Source of the DNA: Physcomitrium patens
Lineage: Eukaryota; Streptophyta; Bryopsida; Funariales; Funariaceae
Direction of reading: 5' to 3'
NCBI RefSeq assembly: GCF_000002425.4
Contig: NC_037253.1
Coordinates: 8,303,176-8,367,175 of the forward strand
DNA: 64,000 bases
Below, one piece after another: positions 36,001 through 47,021 of this stretch. A program made the translations under genes and the position numbers. Numbering within the stretch: the stretch's first letter is position 1; the number at the start of each line of letters is the position of its first letter. The notes below the pieces were generated by a model. It saw only the letters and a program-made list of their open reading frames with translations, made no database searches and was not told the origin of the DNA.

Positions 36001-36582
36001 TGTGATAGTTATGAGCTGGGATTAAGCTTGGTGCTTCCTCTTTGTTTCTTTTGTTTTCTTTGTTGTTGAAGAATAATGGATAGTTTCTGAATACTGAGAA
36101 GTGAGTCTGTGGAATAAATCAAAGATTGATTTATGAGTTATTGATTATGTAATTGGAGTACTAAGTGATTGAATTATATGAGAAGTTATTAGAAGATTGA
36201 CTATGGATGGAAGATTATGATTGTTGTTTATTGAGAGTTGTGTTTGTGTATTTCGACACAAGAAGTCTGTGATTATAGGAATTCTGTGAATTCACATTGG
36301 TTGGAGTGAAGCCTATTATTCTTGGTGTTGGATAGAATTTATTGAATTTTGAGTGGTCTTTTGAGAGTGCAGGGTTGCACATTGTGGTTATCAGTTGATG
36401 AAGGAATATGGTTACTAGAAGGAAGCATTGTAGTATTTCTTAGTGTTTTAGTGGTTCGAAATACAGTTAATTATGTGACCGTAACAAGTGGAACTCATGC
36501 ACTTAGTCTTTCCCTATATTCGAATTCTCCTATACAGGTTTATTCTGGAAGGAATTGTAGAATAAGTAAAATAACAATCACA
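36001..36582 (+). repeat. Element C 5' LTR
   Basis: 582 bp if it starts at TGTGATAG (36001) and ends at CAATCACA (36582): terminal TGTGAT/ATCACA are inverted repeats. The last about 358 bp (from ATTGAGAGTTGT) recur at 44325-44681. The first about 224 bp have no counterpart near the 3' end, so the 5' boundary rests on the terminal inverted repeat. Confidence 0.65.
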
Positions 36583-36585
36583 TTT

Positions 36586-36605
36586 TAGCACCGCTGCCGG
36601 GTATT
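36586..36605 (+). promoter_or_regulatory. Element C primer binding site, tRNA-Asp type
   Basis: TAGCACCGCTGCCGGGTATT begins 3 nt after the LTR end. It resembles TGGCGCCGTTGCCGGGGA, the complement of the plant tRNA-Asp 3' end used by Tat/Athila elements, with mostly G-to-A or T-to-C type changes. Confidence 0.7.
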
Positions 36606-37268
36606 GACAATAGCATTGAGTGTTAGGAATTAACTGCTGGATGAGTAGATGGAAAATAGGAAGCAAATTTAGTAGTATATAATGAAAGATTATGGTTATT
36701 AAGAATGAAAAAATTGCAGTAAAAAAAACACACCAATCGAAAGAAAGCCAAGAGAGAGCACAAGCAAGAGAATTATTGTGAAACAAGCAAGAATGCAAGT
36801 TAATAAAGAAGCATCAAAAAAGTTGGATTAAGCCATGGTTGCATGCCTGTTGGCATATCCGAGTATATTCAGAAGCTGATCGACATCAAATATTTCAGCA
36901 ATATATACCATTAAGAAAATTACCAAGAGCACTCACAGGAAATTTTGTCAACAGCCTAGCGTATCTCTTGAACTCGTTAACTGTAAGTGGAAGAAACACA
37001 GAAGAATTGGATACTCCATTGGGTACCTTTCCAATAGCAAAAACTATCGATTCTATAAAAATTGGTTCTATAGAATGGCATAAATTGCTTGCCAATAAGG
37101 GCAAAATTTAGCGTATTTCAAAATCCGTCATTTTTACCTCTAATTCGACCATTAAACTTATTCAGGGATAATAATAGTAAATTGAGGAGGTTAAAAAGTC
37201 TAGAAAAGATAATTGAAAAAAACAATGGTAATTTTAATAAGAGATTAAGCAGTATATTATCCTCTTGA
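36606..37268 (+). other. Element C leader with broken frames
   Basis: Between primer site and gag. Frame 36839-37111 (90 codons, containing ...FVNSLAYLLNSLTVSGRNTEELDTPLGTF) may be a real N-terminal Gag or leader frame now out of register with gag at 37269, or chance. No family recognised. Confidence 0.35.
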
Positions 37269-38850
37269 ATGGTGACGGGTGGTCCAACGATTCCAATAGC
37301 AGTACAAATGGGTGATATGAGCGATTGCACAATGAGCATGGCTCCATTACTTACTTTTAGGGGCTTTTTTGGTGCAGATCCCGATCAACATTTGTCTCAA
37401 TTTTTGACAGCATGTGTAGCCAATAATGGAAGAACTGAAGATATTTGGTTACGATGGTTGCCAGTAACCTTAAAGGACACGGCGTTTGAATGGTGCAACC
37501 GTCAACCAGTGGGTCAATTTTTAAATTGGAAAACACTGAAAAATACATTTATAACCCATATTCGGCTAATAGATTTTGAGGATCGTCTTCGAGAGAGATT
37601 AATGAATAGCAAAATGATCCTAGAGGAGGTGGTGGAATCATATTATGGTCGGGTGGCTGATATACTTAGTAAGTGGCCAAATCACCAAATATCAGAGGCA
37701 TTTATCTTATCCATATTAATCAATGGTTTGCAACCACCAGAGTTAAAAATATTTGTGAAGGAAGCTCAATCCGTTATGATGTCTGCATCCCTTAATAGAG
37801 CCAAGGTTTGGGAGGAATGCCATTATGATCAGTTTTTAACTATGGGAGCTATGTTGATTCCAGTTCAAGGTAGTTATCAAAATCCGACTTGGAATGGATC
37901 AGTGGATGTTTTTCACGAATGTTAGATACAAGGGCCAATTCCGGTGCCAATATTCAAGGGCCAGTTAATATCATCCCATTGCAAGCTATACCACCAAATG
38001 TAACAACAACGTATGTTTTTTATTTTCCGTATCAACAACAAGAGTTAACTGCACTAGAATTACCAATAATATCAGCCTCAAAAGATTCCAATGAAGCCTT
38101 GTTACTGAACATGACGAAGAAAATGGAGGAAATGGCCGTCAATATGGCCAAGGATAAAGAGAAGAGACAAAAGGCTACCAATACTAGAACCAATTTTTGG
38201 TGCAGTAATTGTAAGGGCCACGGTCATTTGATAACAGAATGCCCTTCACCTTCACAAATGATGGGTTAATGTACATTTTGTAGAGGAAAGCACTTAACAA
38301 CTAATTGTTGGAATTTGCAAAGGCAAGAACAATTCAGTAATCAGACTATGATCCCACCAACTCATTGGGACGTCAATCAAGTTCAATCGGGAAATACATT
38401 TGGATGGAATGGAAATCTATCTAATTGACAAAATTGAGCATTCAATAACTTTCAAAGTTCTAATTTTATTTAGAGGTCTACATCAAATTCCCTGAACTAT
38501 AAGAAGGAGCAATAGAGGTATCAGTAATATGCTCCACCGACATCATCGAACCAAGTTCCCTCCATCCCAATGGGACAATCAGGATAATTTTCTAACCCTA
38601 CATAGAACAAGCCTAGTAGGTATATATCGATAGAGACACCCAATATGCCTAATAGGGGTGCAACAAGACCACTTCATTGTTTTTGTTGTAGACAGATTGG
38701 CCATTATGCCAATGAATGTCCCAATCCCAGAGCCAGTGATGATTATGCACTAGTTTGTAGGAATTGCAAGTAGTCGGGGCATACTTATCAGCAATGTAAT
38801 GCTCCGTTCAATTTCAATAATCAGGATCATCAGATCCAAAACCAAGGAAA
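37269..38850 (+). pseudogene. Element C gag with four zinc knuckles
   Basis: Starts at ATG 37269. The first about 218 codons hold a retrotransposon Gag domain (FRGFFGADPDQHLSQFLTAC, W..LPVTLKDTAFEW, FLNWKTLKNTFITH, NGLQPPELKIFV). A frame change occurs near 37890-37920 and the frame continues with a coiled, charged stretch. CCHC knuckles follow: CSNCKGHGHLITEC near 38203-38245, CTFCRGKHLTTNC (one residue short) near 38275-38313, CFCCRQIGHYANEC near 38678-38720, and CRNCK-stop-SGHTYQQC near 38757-38800. Several in-frame stops. The product would package RNA into particles. Confidence 0.75.
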
Positions 38851-39419
38851 AATGGAGGAGGTAAATCAAAGGCCTCAAGATTCTCCGGTAAATCGAGTGG
38901 AATGTATCCAAGCCATTCTTACCAAGAGTCAGCAAAAAGAGAAAGAACCAATTCAACATTTGGATGAATCTGATGCAAAGAGCCAATTTGATCCAATTAT
39001 AGGGACATCTAATCTAGGTCCTATTACGGGCCTCTTACCTTGTATGCGACCTGACTCGGTTGGGCTATCTAATGAGGTACCGATTATGGAGGCTTCAGAT
39101 CCATTTCAAGCTGTTCTGTTCTCCATGCCATTTTGAAAAACGTCCTTTCTATTGAAAGATCCACTCAGAGGTAGAAATTCCATGGAAGCTCCGATTGTTG
39201 TTCCAATTCTGAGTCTAGGGTGGAAGAATATCTTACCTCAAGGAGTTAAACTCCAACCAATGAAAAAAAAAAGGGTATTGGGCATTACCCTAAATATGAA
39301 ATCCTATGACATATTGAAAGATTTAGATGCTATTCGGCCTTCTATTTCTATGAAGCAACTTCTAGCGGTCACACTGGAGTGCCGTTCTACATTGAATTTA
39401 TCGTTAACATGACATAGGC

Positions 39420-39870
39420 AACGTAATAAAGAAGTTTGTGAAGTTTGTTTGAACCCTGACCTAGGTGCACCAACCAACGATGTTTTGATTGACGGTGTTA
39501 TGATCTCGAGTGTTCAGGTGGATGGTGGTTCCTATGTCAATTTAATGAATGCTGATATAATAGATGCTTTAGATTTAGAACGCTGATACAATGGATGCTT
39601 TAGATTTGGAATGATGATACAATGGATGCTTTAGATTTGGAACACTGTCCATGGAGGTAGCGCAACACCTTAGAGTGGTGTACCAATGTGGAGGTCTGGG
39701 GGAGTACTTGATATATCCGATGGATTCAAAAAACTCTGAGTATGTTAGTATTGATTGGATGACCAAATATGATGTGCACTATGTTAGTGCCCTAGACACA
39801 GGATTTAGTACTTTGTATATGTTGGACTTACCGACTCATTTTCAACCAGGGCGAGGGTTGAAATAGAACA
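39420..39870 (+). pseudogene. Element C protease remnant
   Basis: Reads LNPDLGAPTNDVLIDGVMISSVQVDGGSYVNLMNADIIDALDLE: VDGGS is the Tat-type protease active-site form (Asp-Gly-Gly). Directly after it a 31-bp unit is triplicated (39551-39643), creating stops and changing frame. The frame then resumes at 39651. Inactive. Confidence 0.65.
39551..39643 (+). repeat. 31-bp tandem triplication in the protease
   Basis: Three adjacent 31-bp copies at 39551-39581, 39582-39612 and 39613-39643, differing at a few positions. Two extra copies add 62 bp, not a multiple of three. Confidence 0.95.
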
Positions 39871-40079
39871 TTGCCGTTACACCTTTATGTCAAACTATTA
39901 AATTAGTGACCATAGTAGAGCCACAAATAATTAAGGTCTATGAAGATATTAAGGACTAGGAGTTGACTTGTTGGACCGAATTTTTCTTGCATCATAAATC
40001 CACTTTTGCTTGCACTTATGCTGATTTAAAGGGTATTTTTGTTGATGTTTGTGAGCATCGTATCATTTTAGAGGAGAAT

Positions 40080-41360
40080 GCTAAATCGGTACGTCAAAGG
40101 TAACATCGCCTTAATCCTAAATATTCTCTCATGATGAAGGAGAAATTGGACAAGCTTCTTGTCGTTGGTTTCATTTATCCTCTGTCGAATAGCGAGTAGA
40201 TTTCTCCAATCATCATGGTGCCAAAAAAAAATGGAAAAATCTGCATTTGTCACGATTTCCGGAAACTTAATGCAGCCAACAAGAAGGATTACTTTCCATT
40301 GCCTTTCACAGATAGTATATTGGATGCTGTAGCCGGTCACAAATGTTATCCGTTCTTCAATGGATTTTTTGGATATAATCAAGTTCAAATTGCAATAGAA
40401 GACCAGCTTAAGACGACTTTTACTATGGATTAGGGCACATTTGCTTATCGCGTGATGCCTTTTGGGTTATGTAACACCCGAGCCACGTTTCAGAGAGTGA
40501 TGACTCAGGCCTCCTAAGTCTATCTCCGACTGTTTATGGAAATCTTTTTAAATGACTTTTGTGCATTCAGTAGAAGACATGATCATCTTAATTGTCTGGG
40601 CAAATGTTTGGCTCGATGCATTAAGTTTGGAATATTGTTGAACTTAGAAAAGTGTCAATTTGGTATTCCGTTCGATAAATTATTGAGACATATCATCTCC
40701 AATTGTGGTATTGCTACGGATCCTGATAAAGTGCAGCATATAATGAACTTGCTCCGACCAGAGACGGTCTTTGATATTCATGGGTTTGTAGGCCATATCA
40801 GTTATTATCAAAGATTCATTTGTTGATTTGCAATTATTTGTCAACCTTTAACAAACTTACTGAAGAAACCTCCATTAGATGGGACTAGTCCCATTTGGAC
40901 CATGGAGTGTACCATGGCCTTTGAAGTGTTGAAGTCAAAATTGGTCTCTGCACCAATATTGGTGGCTCTTCGTTGGACGAAGCCCTTTCATATATACGTT
41001 GATGCATCCAATGTGGCTATTGGATTGGTGTTAAGTCAGGATGACAAGGGTTTCGATCATTCTATCTATTATGCCAGTGAGTAATTGGTGGCTGCCGAAC
41101 GCAATTATACTACTACTGAACGAGAAGCGTTGGGTATGATATACTCGGTTCAAAAATTTTAGTACTATTTGCTTGGATACCTGTTTGTTTTTTGTTATGT
41201 AGATCATGATGCCGTCAAATACATGATTAATAAGCCTTAATTGAGTGGGCGCATTGCTCGATGGATCTTATTCTTACAAGAGTTCAATTTTATGATTGTC
41301 GTACGACTTGGGAAGAAATATGCCAATGTTGATCATTTTATCCCGGTTGTCTAATATTTT
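40080..41360 (+). pseudogene. Element C reverse transcriptase and RNase H
   Basis: RT: MVPKKNGKICICHDFRKLN (40215), KDYFPLPFTDSILDAVAGHK, FFGYNQVQIA, MPFGLCNTRATFQ and LEKCQFGI. The catalytic box is FLNDF near 40545-40559, so the first Asp of FLDD is Asn. RNase H: FHIYVDASNVAIGLVLSQDD (40985), YYASE, NYTTTEREALGMIYSV, YVDHDAVKYM, LSGRIARWILFLQEF. All pieces 40215-41084 stay in one frame interrupted by stops only. Confidence 0.8.
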
Positions 41361-41469
41361 CGACAACGAGCCTATCTCAGATGCTCTTCTCGACGCCAAA
41401 TTATTTGTGGTGGATGTGATTTCTCCCGAATATAGTGAAATCATTTAGTTTTTGACCTTCCACACCTTT

Positions 41470-42669
41470 CCGCAGACTTTCACCGAAAAGCTTAAGAAGT
41501 GACTCATTCTGAAGAGTGCCCCATACACAATGATTTGCGATGCTTTGTATAAATAAGGCAAAGATGGTATTTTATGCTGCTGTATCTTTCCAAGTGAAGT
41601 ACAGTCAATCCTCGAAGGTTGCCATTTGGATACTTGTGGTGGTCATTTTACAGGAGATAGTACTGCTTGTAAGGCTTTAATGGCCGGATATTGGTAGCCC
41701 ACAATGTTTTCTAATGCATACCAATTTGTTCGTCATTGTGATCTCTGTCAACAAATTGGTCGACTCACGGGTACTTCCGCCATGCCGTTAGTTCCAATCT
41801 TGGCACAGGCACCATTCAAAAAATGGGATATTGATTTTGTCGGTCCCATCGCACCAACGTCAAAACCTGGCTAAAAGCAATATATTTTAGTTGCCACGGA
41901 CTATGTAATAAAATGGGCAAAGGCTATTGCTAACCGCCATGATAATGGCAGTACGATGGCTACTTTTCTATACGAGAATATTATAACTCGATTTGGATGT
42001 CCAAAGGAATTAGTTAGTGATCACGATACCCATTTCCTAAATGCTACCATAGCTGCCTTGACGAACACATATGAGATTAAGCATCGAAAAACCACTCCAT
42101 ATCATCCTCGTGCTAATAGACAAATGGAAAAGACCAACGAAATTTTGTGCAAGATCTTGACTAAGATAATTTCAGGGGCGAGTACCGATTGGGAGACCAA
42201 ACTCTTTGCAGCTTTGTAGGCATATCGCACAGTATATAAAGTAACTACCAACTCTATTCCGTTTCAACTAGTTTACGATCAAGAGGCAATTTTATCCATC
42301 GAGTTGGAGGTTCAAAGTTTATGGATTACCTTGGATGAACGACTCGGTGACAAAGAGTCATTACATTATCAGTTGGTAAAATTAGAAGAATTGGATGAAA
42401 TATGGACTACAACTCTTTTCCATATGGAAGCAACTCAAAAATGAAGGAAGAGTTACTATAATAGTAAACTGCATCCAGAAATTTTTATGCCCAATGATTT
42501 GATATTATTGTATGATAGTCGATTTAATCATTTTTTAGGAAAATTTCAAGTTTGTTGGTATAGGCTGTATTAGGTGATTGAAGGTTTTTCCAATGGATCT
42601 GTTCAATTGGAGGATTTCATGGGCCATTGCTTCAGTATTCGCATTAACAAGAACCGATTACGGTTATAA
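41470..42669 (+). pseudogene. Element C integrase
   Basis: Zinc-binding part has HLDTCGGHFTGDSTACKALMAGYW followed by VRHCDLCQQIGR (HHCC). The core keeps IDFVGPI (first Asp, about 41834), VSDHDTHF (second Asp, 42019) and NRQMEKTNE (Glu, 42127). The C-terminal part ends near NKNRLRL with TAA at 42667-42669. There are several stops in otherwise continuous frames, including TAG/TGA at Trp-like and Gln-like positions. No chromodomain. Confidence 0.8.
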
Positions 42670-43005
42670 AATACATAAAACCTGGGACAGGTTTTCATTT
42701 TTTGGAGGGGTGACTTCGAATGGACACAAGGTAGACCTAAGTATGGTATAAGTGCGTTAGGGTGTAGAGGCAGCTGAAAAGATAGTTAGTAATTATTAAT
42801 ATGTCAGATGGGACGGAGGTGAGAAATGGATAGTATGGATAACATGTTGTCATGATCACTAGTAGTAAAAGAATAAGAGTGGGGTACCAGTTAAAAGTCA
42901 TTTTGTGTTGTCGTTCTTGGTTGTTTTCCAAAGATTGCTATTTCTTGTGTTTTTTACATTTTCGAGCGTAGTAGTTTCAGTTAAGAGTTTGAAAGAGGGA
43001 GCATC
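42670..43005 (+). other. Gap between integrase and extra ORF in element C
   Basis: Non-coding. Contains a purine-rich TTTTTTGGAGGGG at about 42697-42712 directly after pol that could be an internal polypurine tract or the end of an ancestral polypurine/LTR junction. Confidence 0.35.
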
Positions 43006-44388
43006 ATGGCAATTGAAAGTGTAAAGCGAGCTACAAAAAAAGAGGACAATGGCCAAAATGTGAGAGCTAGACGTGCATCAAAACCACCTTCTGTGATAAT
43101 CGTTACCAATATAGAGCCGATGAAGTTGGATATCTGTTGGATGCCAAAAAAAATAAAAGACTTTCAAAATGCTCTATTTTTTCAGTTTTTGCACATGTGA
43201 GATTGCCTACCATCAATTAATGTGTCATTAGTGGAGGAATATATCACGAACTATGACCCAGAGAATGGATCGAGTGTGGTACAAGGGTGAATTATCAGGA
43301 TTGATGGAACAATCTTGAAAAACTTGTTGTGTCTTCTCATTGGAGAAATTGCGGTAGGAGCTGATGACTCAAGCGACTTTAGTCTAGGAAGATATTTCAA
43401 TGAAAGTATGTGGACCTTTGAGAAGAGCCAAGGTTGGCGGACTGCTGAGGCAATTTCACCAGAACTCATGGAATGGTTTTGTTTTATAGTGAGGCGGTTA
43501 GGATTGTATCGACATCCCACATATATATCCAAATGATTATTATATGCAGCGGTAGGGGCACTCGAAGGGATGGTGTTCAACTGGACAGCATACGTAGCTA
43601 CTCGTATTGATGCGGAGATAGGAGCCAAGTAGAAATTGGAGAAATTTACTTATTTACTTTGTTTCAATTATGTGTATGCTGTGATCACACACACATTGTG
43701 TCTAACAACGCTAGTAGAAAAAAGTCCTGTACCAGTACCAATGCTAGTGCCTCCGTAGAGAGAATGAAATTCATTAGCACAGAATGTCAAAACCATAGAT
43801 ATAATACAATTTCCACAAGATCGATTGCCCGAAGGAATACCTCTTAAGAATGGTTTATTGAAGCATATTTCACAAATATATTGTATGGTGTGAGCATTGG
43901 ATGTAGAGGGCAGTAACAAACGGGATTTAGAGGACAATAAGAAGGTGATATCAGAGCAAAACCAAAGAATTGAAGAGCAAGAATGGACGATAAATAAAAT
44001 TGGAGAATCCAAGCTGATATTGGAGCAGAAATGGGTTCACTAATATGAGTCTTAGACGAAAGAAAAAGAATACATCTTACGGATTGTAGAAGGACAATGA
44101 GATGAATTGATCTAGAATCGCAAGGCATGGGATTTGGAGCGGGAGAAACTCAAATGCTAGTTGCAGGTGGAAGGAGACAAGGCAGAGTTATTGACGAAAG
44201 AGAAAGAAGCATTGAGTGACCAATCCAGATGTGAAACGGAAAATTTGAGATCCAAAATCAAAGTTTTACAAGATGAGGTGACAAAATTGACGGAAGAATT
44301 AACAGTGAGAAGCCAATCTCAAGTATCAATTGAGAGTTGTCTTTATGTGTTTCGACACAAGAAGTCTATGATTACAAGAATTTTGTGA
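43006..44388 (+). pseudogene. Element C downstream extra ORF (env-position), coiled-coil
   Basis: One reading frame of 461 codons runs from ATG 43006 to 44388 with about twelve in-frame stops but no frameshift. The N-terminal 40 residues are basic (KRATKKEDNGQNVRARRASK). Residues about 45-200 look globular (FQNALFFQFLHM, INVSLVEEYITNYDPENG, IIRIDGTILKNLLCLLIGE, WRTAEAISPELMEWFCF). From about residue 300 it is rich in Glu, Lys and Gln in a coiled-coil pattern (KKVISEQNQRIEEQE, LRSKIKVLQDEVTKLTEEL). It starts about 340 bp downstream of the integrase stop and its end is fused into the LTR. The globular part recalls plant transposon-associated domains found next to Athila/Ogre elements. That is a tentative resemblance and the function is unknown. 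Confidence 0.6.
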
Positions 44389-44681
44389 ATTCACATTGGT
44401 TGGAGTGAAGCCTATTATTCCTGGTATTGGATGGAATTTATTGAGTTTTCAGTGGTCTTTTGAGAGTGCAAGGTTGCACATTATGGTTATTAGTTGATGA
44501 AGGAGTATTACTACTGAGAGGAAGCATTGTAGTATTTCTTAGTGTTTTAGTGGTTTGGAATACAGTTAATTATGTGATCCTAACAAGTGAAACTCATGCG
44601 CTTAGTCTTTCCCTGTGTTCGAATTCTCCTATATAGGTTTATTTTGGAAGGAATTGTAGAATAATTAAAATGACAATCACA
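44325..44681 (+). repeat. Element C 3' LTR, truncated
   Basis: Matches 36225-36582 of the 5' LTR from ATTGAGAGTTGT to ...CAATCACA. The first about 224 bp of the LTR and any polypurine tract are missing; the extra ORF runs straight into it. Confidence 0.8.
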
Positions 44682-44829
44682 GTAATTTAAGTAAATTTGG
44701 ATAAGATTAAAGGATGTTTGAGGAATAATTAAAAGACTATTATATTTGAATAGTAATCTCAAAGCATATAAAGATTAATTGCAAGAAGGAGCCTTGTGCT
44801 TTTCCAAACATATATTTCATATTTCTTAA

Positions 44830-45150
44830 TAATGTTTTATAGAACCTTTAATACATGTCTAACTTGCAAGATACATATCTAACTTGCAAGATAAGTTTCT
44901 TATATGTGTGCCATATGATTAGCTTATATTATAAATTATCAATACATAAAATATGTAATTAACTTATTAGCCAAGTTTCTAACTGACTAAGCAACATCAA
45001 ATATGTCTAAAGTCAAATCTATATCTATGAAGCTTCACCATAATATATTTTAAAACCTATTTATATTTATATATATATCTATATATATATGTGATATTTA
45101 TTTCTCTTTTTAGGAATAAGTTCTATTAGGAATAGTATTGTATAGTAATA
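44830..45150 (-). mobile_element. Family A 3' end fragment (LTR plus orfX end, minus)
   Basis: Plus strand carries the reverse complement of the family A U3 region (taacttgcaagataagttt; gccaagtttctaac; atgaagcttcacc) and the LTR/polypurine junction near 45090 (gtgatatttatttctctttt). A short piece corresponding to the region downstream of orfX follows. Within it, taacttgcaagata is tandemly duplicated near 44858-44892. Confidence 0.5.
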
Positions 45151-45199
45151 TAGCCATTGGATAAAAGATGAAAGAAATTATTCTATTATAGAAGAGCCT

Positions 45200-46580
45200 A
45201 ATTAAAAAGATATAGAAAAAAATATAGATAAAAGATAGGTAGGTAATAAAATCTTGTAGTATTAAAATTTATTTTTATGAAAATATTTTTTATTTACTTT
45301 ATGTAGCCATTAATAAGACAAAATAAAATAGATAAAATAATGAAGAATATAGGTACATATAGGAAAAATTTTAGATTTGATTTTAGCAAAAACTACCTTT
45401 AAAAAATAAGAATTAATACTTAAACATAATTAGTTACGAATAATGATAGAAATAAAATCTCAAGGCAAAAAATTGAGCATATATGCTCTTTTTGAGATTC
45501 TTTTATAAATAAAATAATAGAATTTGAAAGAAAAAAAATTAGGCTTCTCGGAGCATTAAATATCAAGGATTTAAGTTTGTAATGAATTTGTAAGAGCTTT
45601 ACAAAGTCAAGGTTGTTTTAGGTGACTCAAAATTATAAATTTATAATTTTTTGAGAATTATTATGATTAATATTTGCTATAAATTTGAACTTTATCAAAT
45701 AGTTATCGTAAAAATTATTAAAGTTCAAGTGGGTTGTTGTCTCAAAAATTAGAGATTGAAGGTTAGTAAGGATTTTTAAGATCTTCAAAAATTTGCTAAT
45801 TGGATTAAAGTAAAATTTATTTTTATGAATATTAGACTTGATTTCTAATATTTATGTGAATTTTAAAAGAAATTTAATGGTTTAAAAAGGAATTATTAGT
45901 ATTGACAATTTATCATCAAGTTTGGAAAATAAGGCCATTCAATACCTTAATGGATTATCTTTCATTTTTCTCAAAGGTAAATGTGATTAATTTCATTTTT
46001 CTAGTACTTCTTTTTAACTAGGTTTTTGAAAAATTTACAAATTATGAGTTGATATCAACAGTGTAATTATTTATTGTTGAGGTTTTAATTTGTTATAAGG
46101 ATTTTTAATAATTTGATTTAGGATTTAGGTTTTGATTATGATTTGGTCTAGGATTAAGATTTAGAATTTGATTAGAATTTGGTCTATAGTTTGGTTAAGA
46201 TTTGATCTAGGATTTTTTAAAATTTGATTAAGATTTAAGATTTGTTTAGAATTTGGTTAGAGCTGATTTAGGATTTATTTAGAATTTAATTAGGATTGAT
46301 TTGAAATTTGTTTCAAACTTGATTAAAATTGATTTAGAATTTGATTAAAATTTAATCTAAGATTTGATTAGAATTTAGAATTTATTTAAGGCTTGATTAA
46401 ATTTGATTTAAAATTTTATTAAGGCTTGGTTTAGGATTTGGTTAGGATTGGTTTAGAATTTCATTAAGATTTGTTAAGGATTATATTAGGATTTGATCAA
46501 GATTGATTTAAGATTTCATTAAGATTTATTAAAGATTTTATTAGGATTTGGATGCATTTTTATATGCATTAAAGGACGAA
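45200..46580 (+). repeat. B-like LTR (plus orientation), 5' LTR of element B5
   Basis: Reverse-complement similarity to 48858-50449 is clear in several blocks: TTGTAAGAGCTTTACAAAGT (45588-45608 versus about 49980-50000) and the GGATTTGATTAAGATTT-type repeat block (46080-46555 versus 49130-49400). It is followed by a Gag remnant on the same strand, so it is probably a 5' LTR. Its left end was not located. Confidence 0.5.
46080..46555 (+). repeat. Short-unit degenerate minisatellite inside the LTR
   Basis: Dozens of variants of (G)GATTTRGATTARGATTTG in a row, with an irregular unit of roughly 9-15 bp. The counterpart in the reversed LTR is at 49130-49400. Confidence 0.7.
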
Positions 46581-47016
46581 TATGTTTTAGAAGACACTAA
46601 TCAAGTTATCAAGAAATAATTTTTAGAATAGGTTAAGCGATCTAATAAGAATTTATAAGCTAAAGAGCTTTTGAAGGAATTTAAGAGGTAATATTCTTGA
46701 TTATCAAAGATGAAATAATTAACTATAGAGCCAAACAAAGTTGAATTGTTTCTTTGAGTAAGTCAGAGAAAATTACAAGAAAAGTTAGAAATTCTTATTA
46801 AAGATAAAAAAAAAGTTGAAGAATTAATGACAAAATGAAAAAAAGTTGAAGATGCTATGGAATTACTTACAAAGACAGAAAGGAGAAATGATAGGATTGA
46901 AATTCAAGGAGTTGAATAAGTACCTAAAATTCAAGTACTTACTTCACAATTAAGAATATTTATTATCCAACCTCCAAGAACTACATCAAAAAAATAAGAC
47001 ATGGGACTTGAAGTGA

Positions 47017-47021
47017 TTATA
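47017..47021. repeat. Target site duplication TTATA (left)
   Basis: TTATA at 47017-47021 and 47581-47585 flanks the solo LTR. Confidence 0.75.

Larger units (their letters stand above)
36001..44681 (+). mobile_element. Element C: Tat/Athila-like Ty3/gypsy retrotransposon
   Basis: Direct repeats at 36225-36582 and 44325-44681 mark the LTRs. A tRNA-Asp-like primer site follows the first. Gag with CCHC knuckles, protease, RT, RNase H and integrase follow on the plus strand, then a long decayed extra frame. The integrase lacks a chromodomain and ends FLGKFQVCWY, then NGSVQLEDF and RINKNRLRL, an ending typical of the Tat group as I know it. Base composition is visibly richer in G+C than the neighbouring B and A remnants. 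Many stops, some frameshifts and a truncated 3' LTR make it dead. No target duplication was found. Confidence 0.85.

Noticed and set aside
43668-44128. Minus-strand frames of 94-125 codons between 43.25 and 44.13 kb
   Set aside because: They are antisense shadows of the downstream frame of element C, which has continuous amino-acid-like composition on the plus strand.
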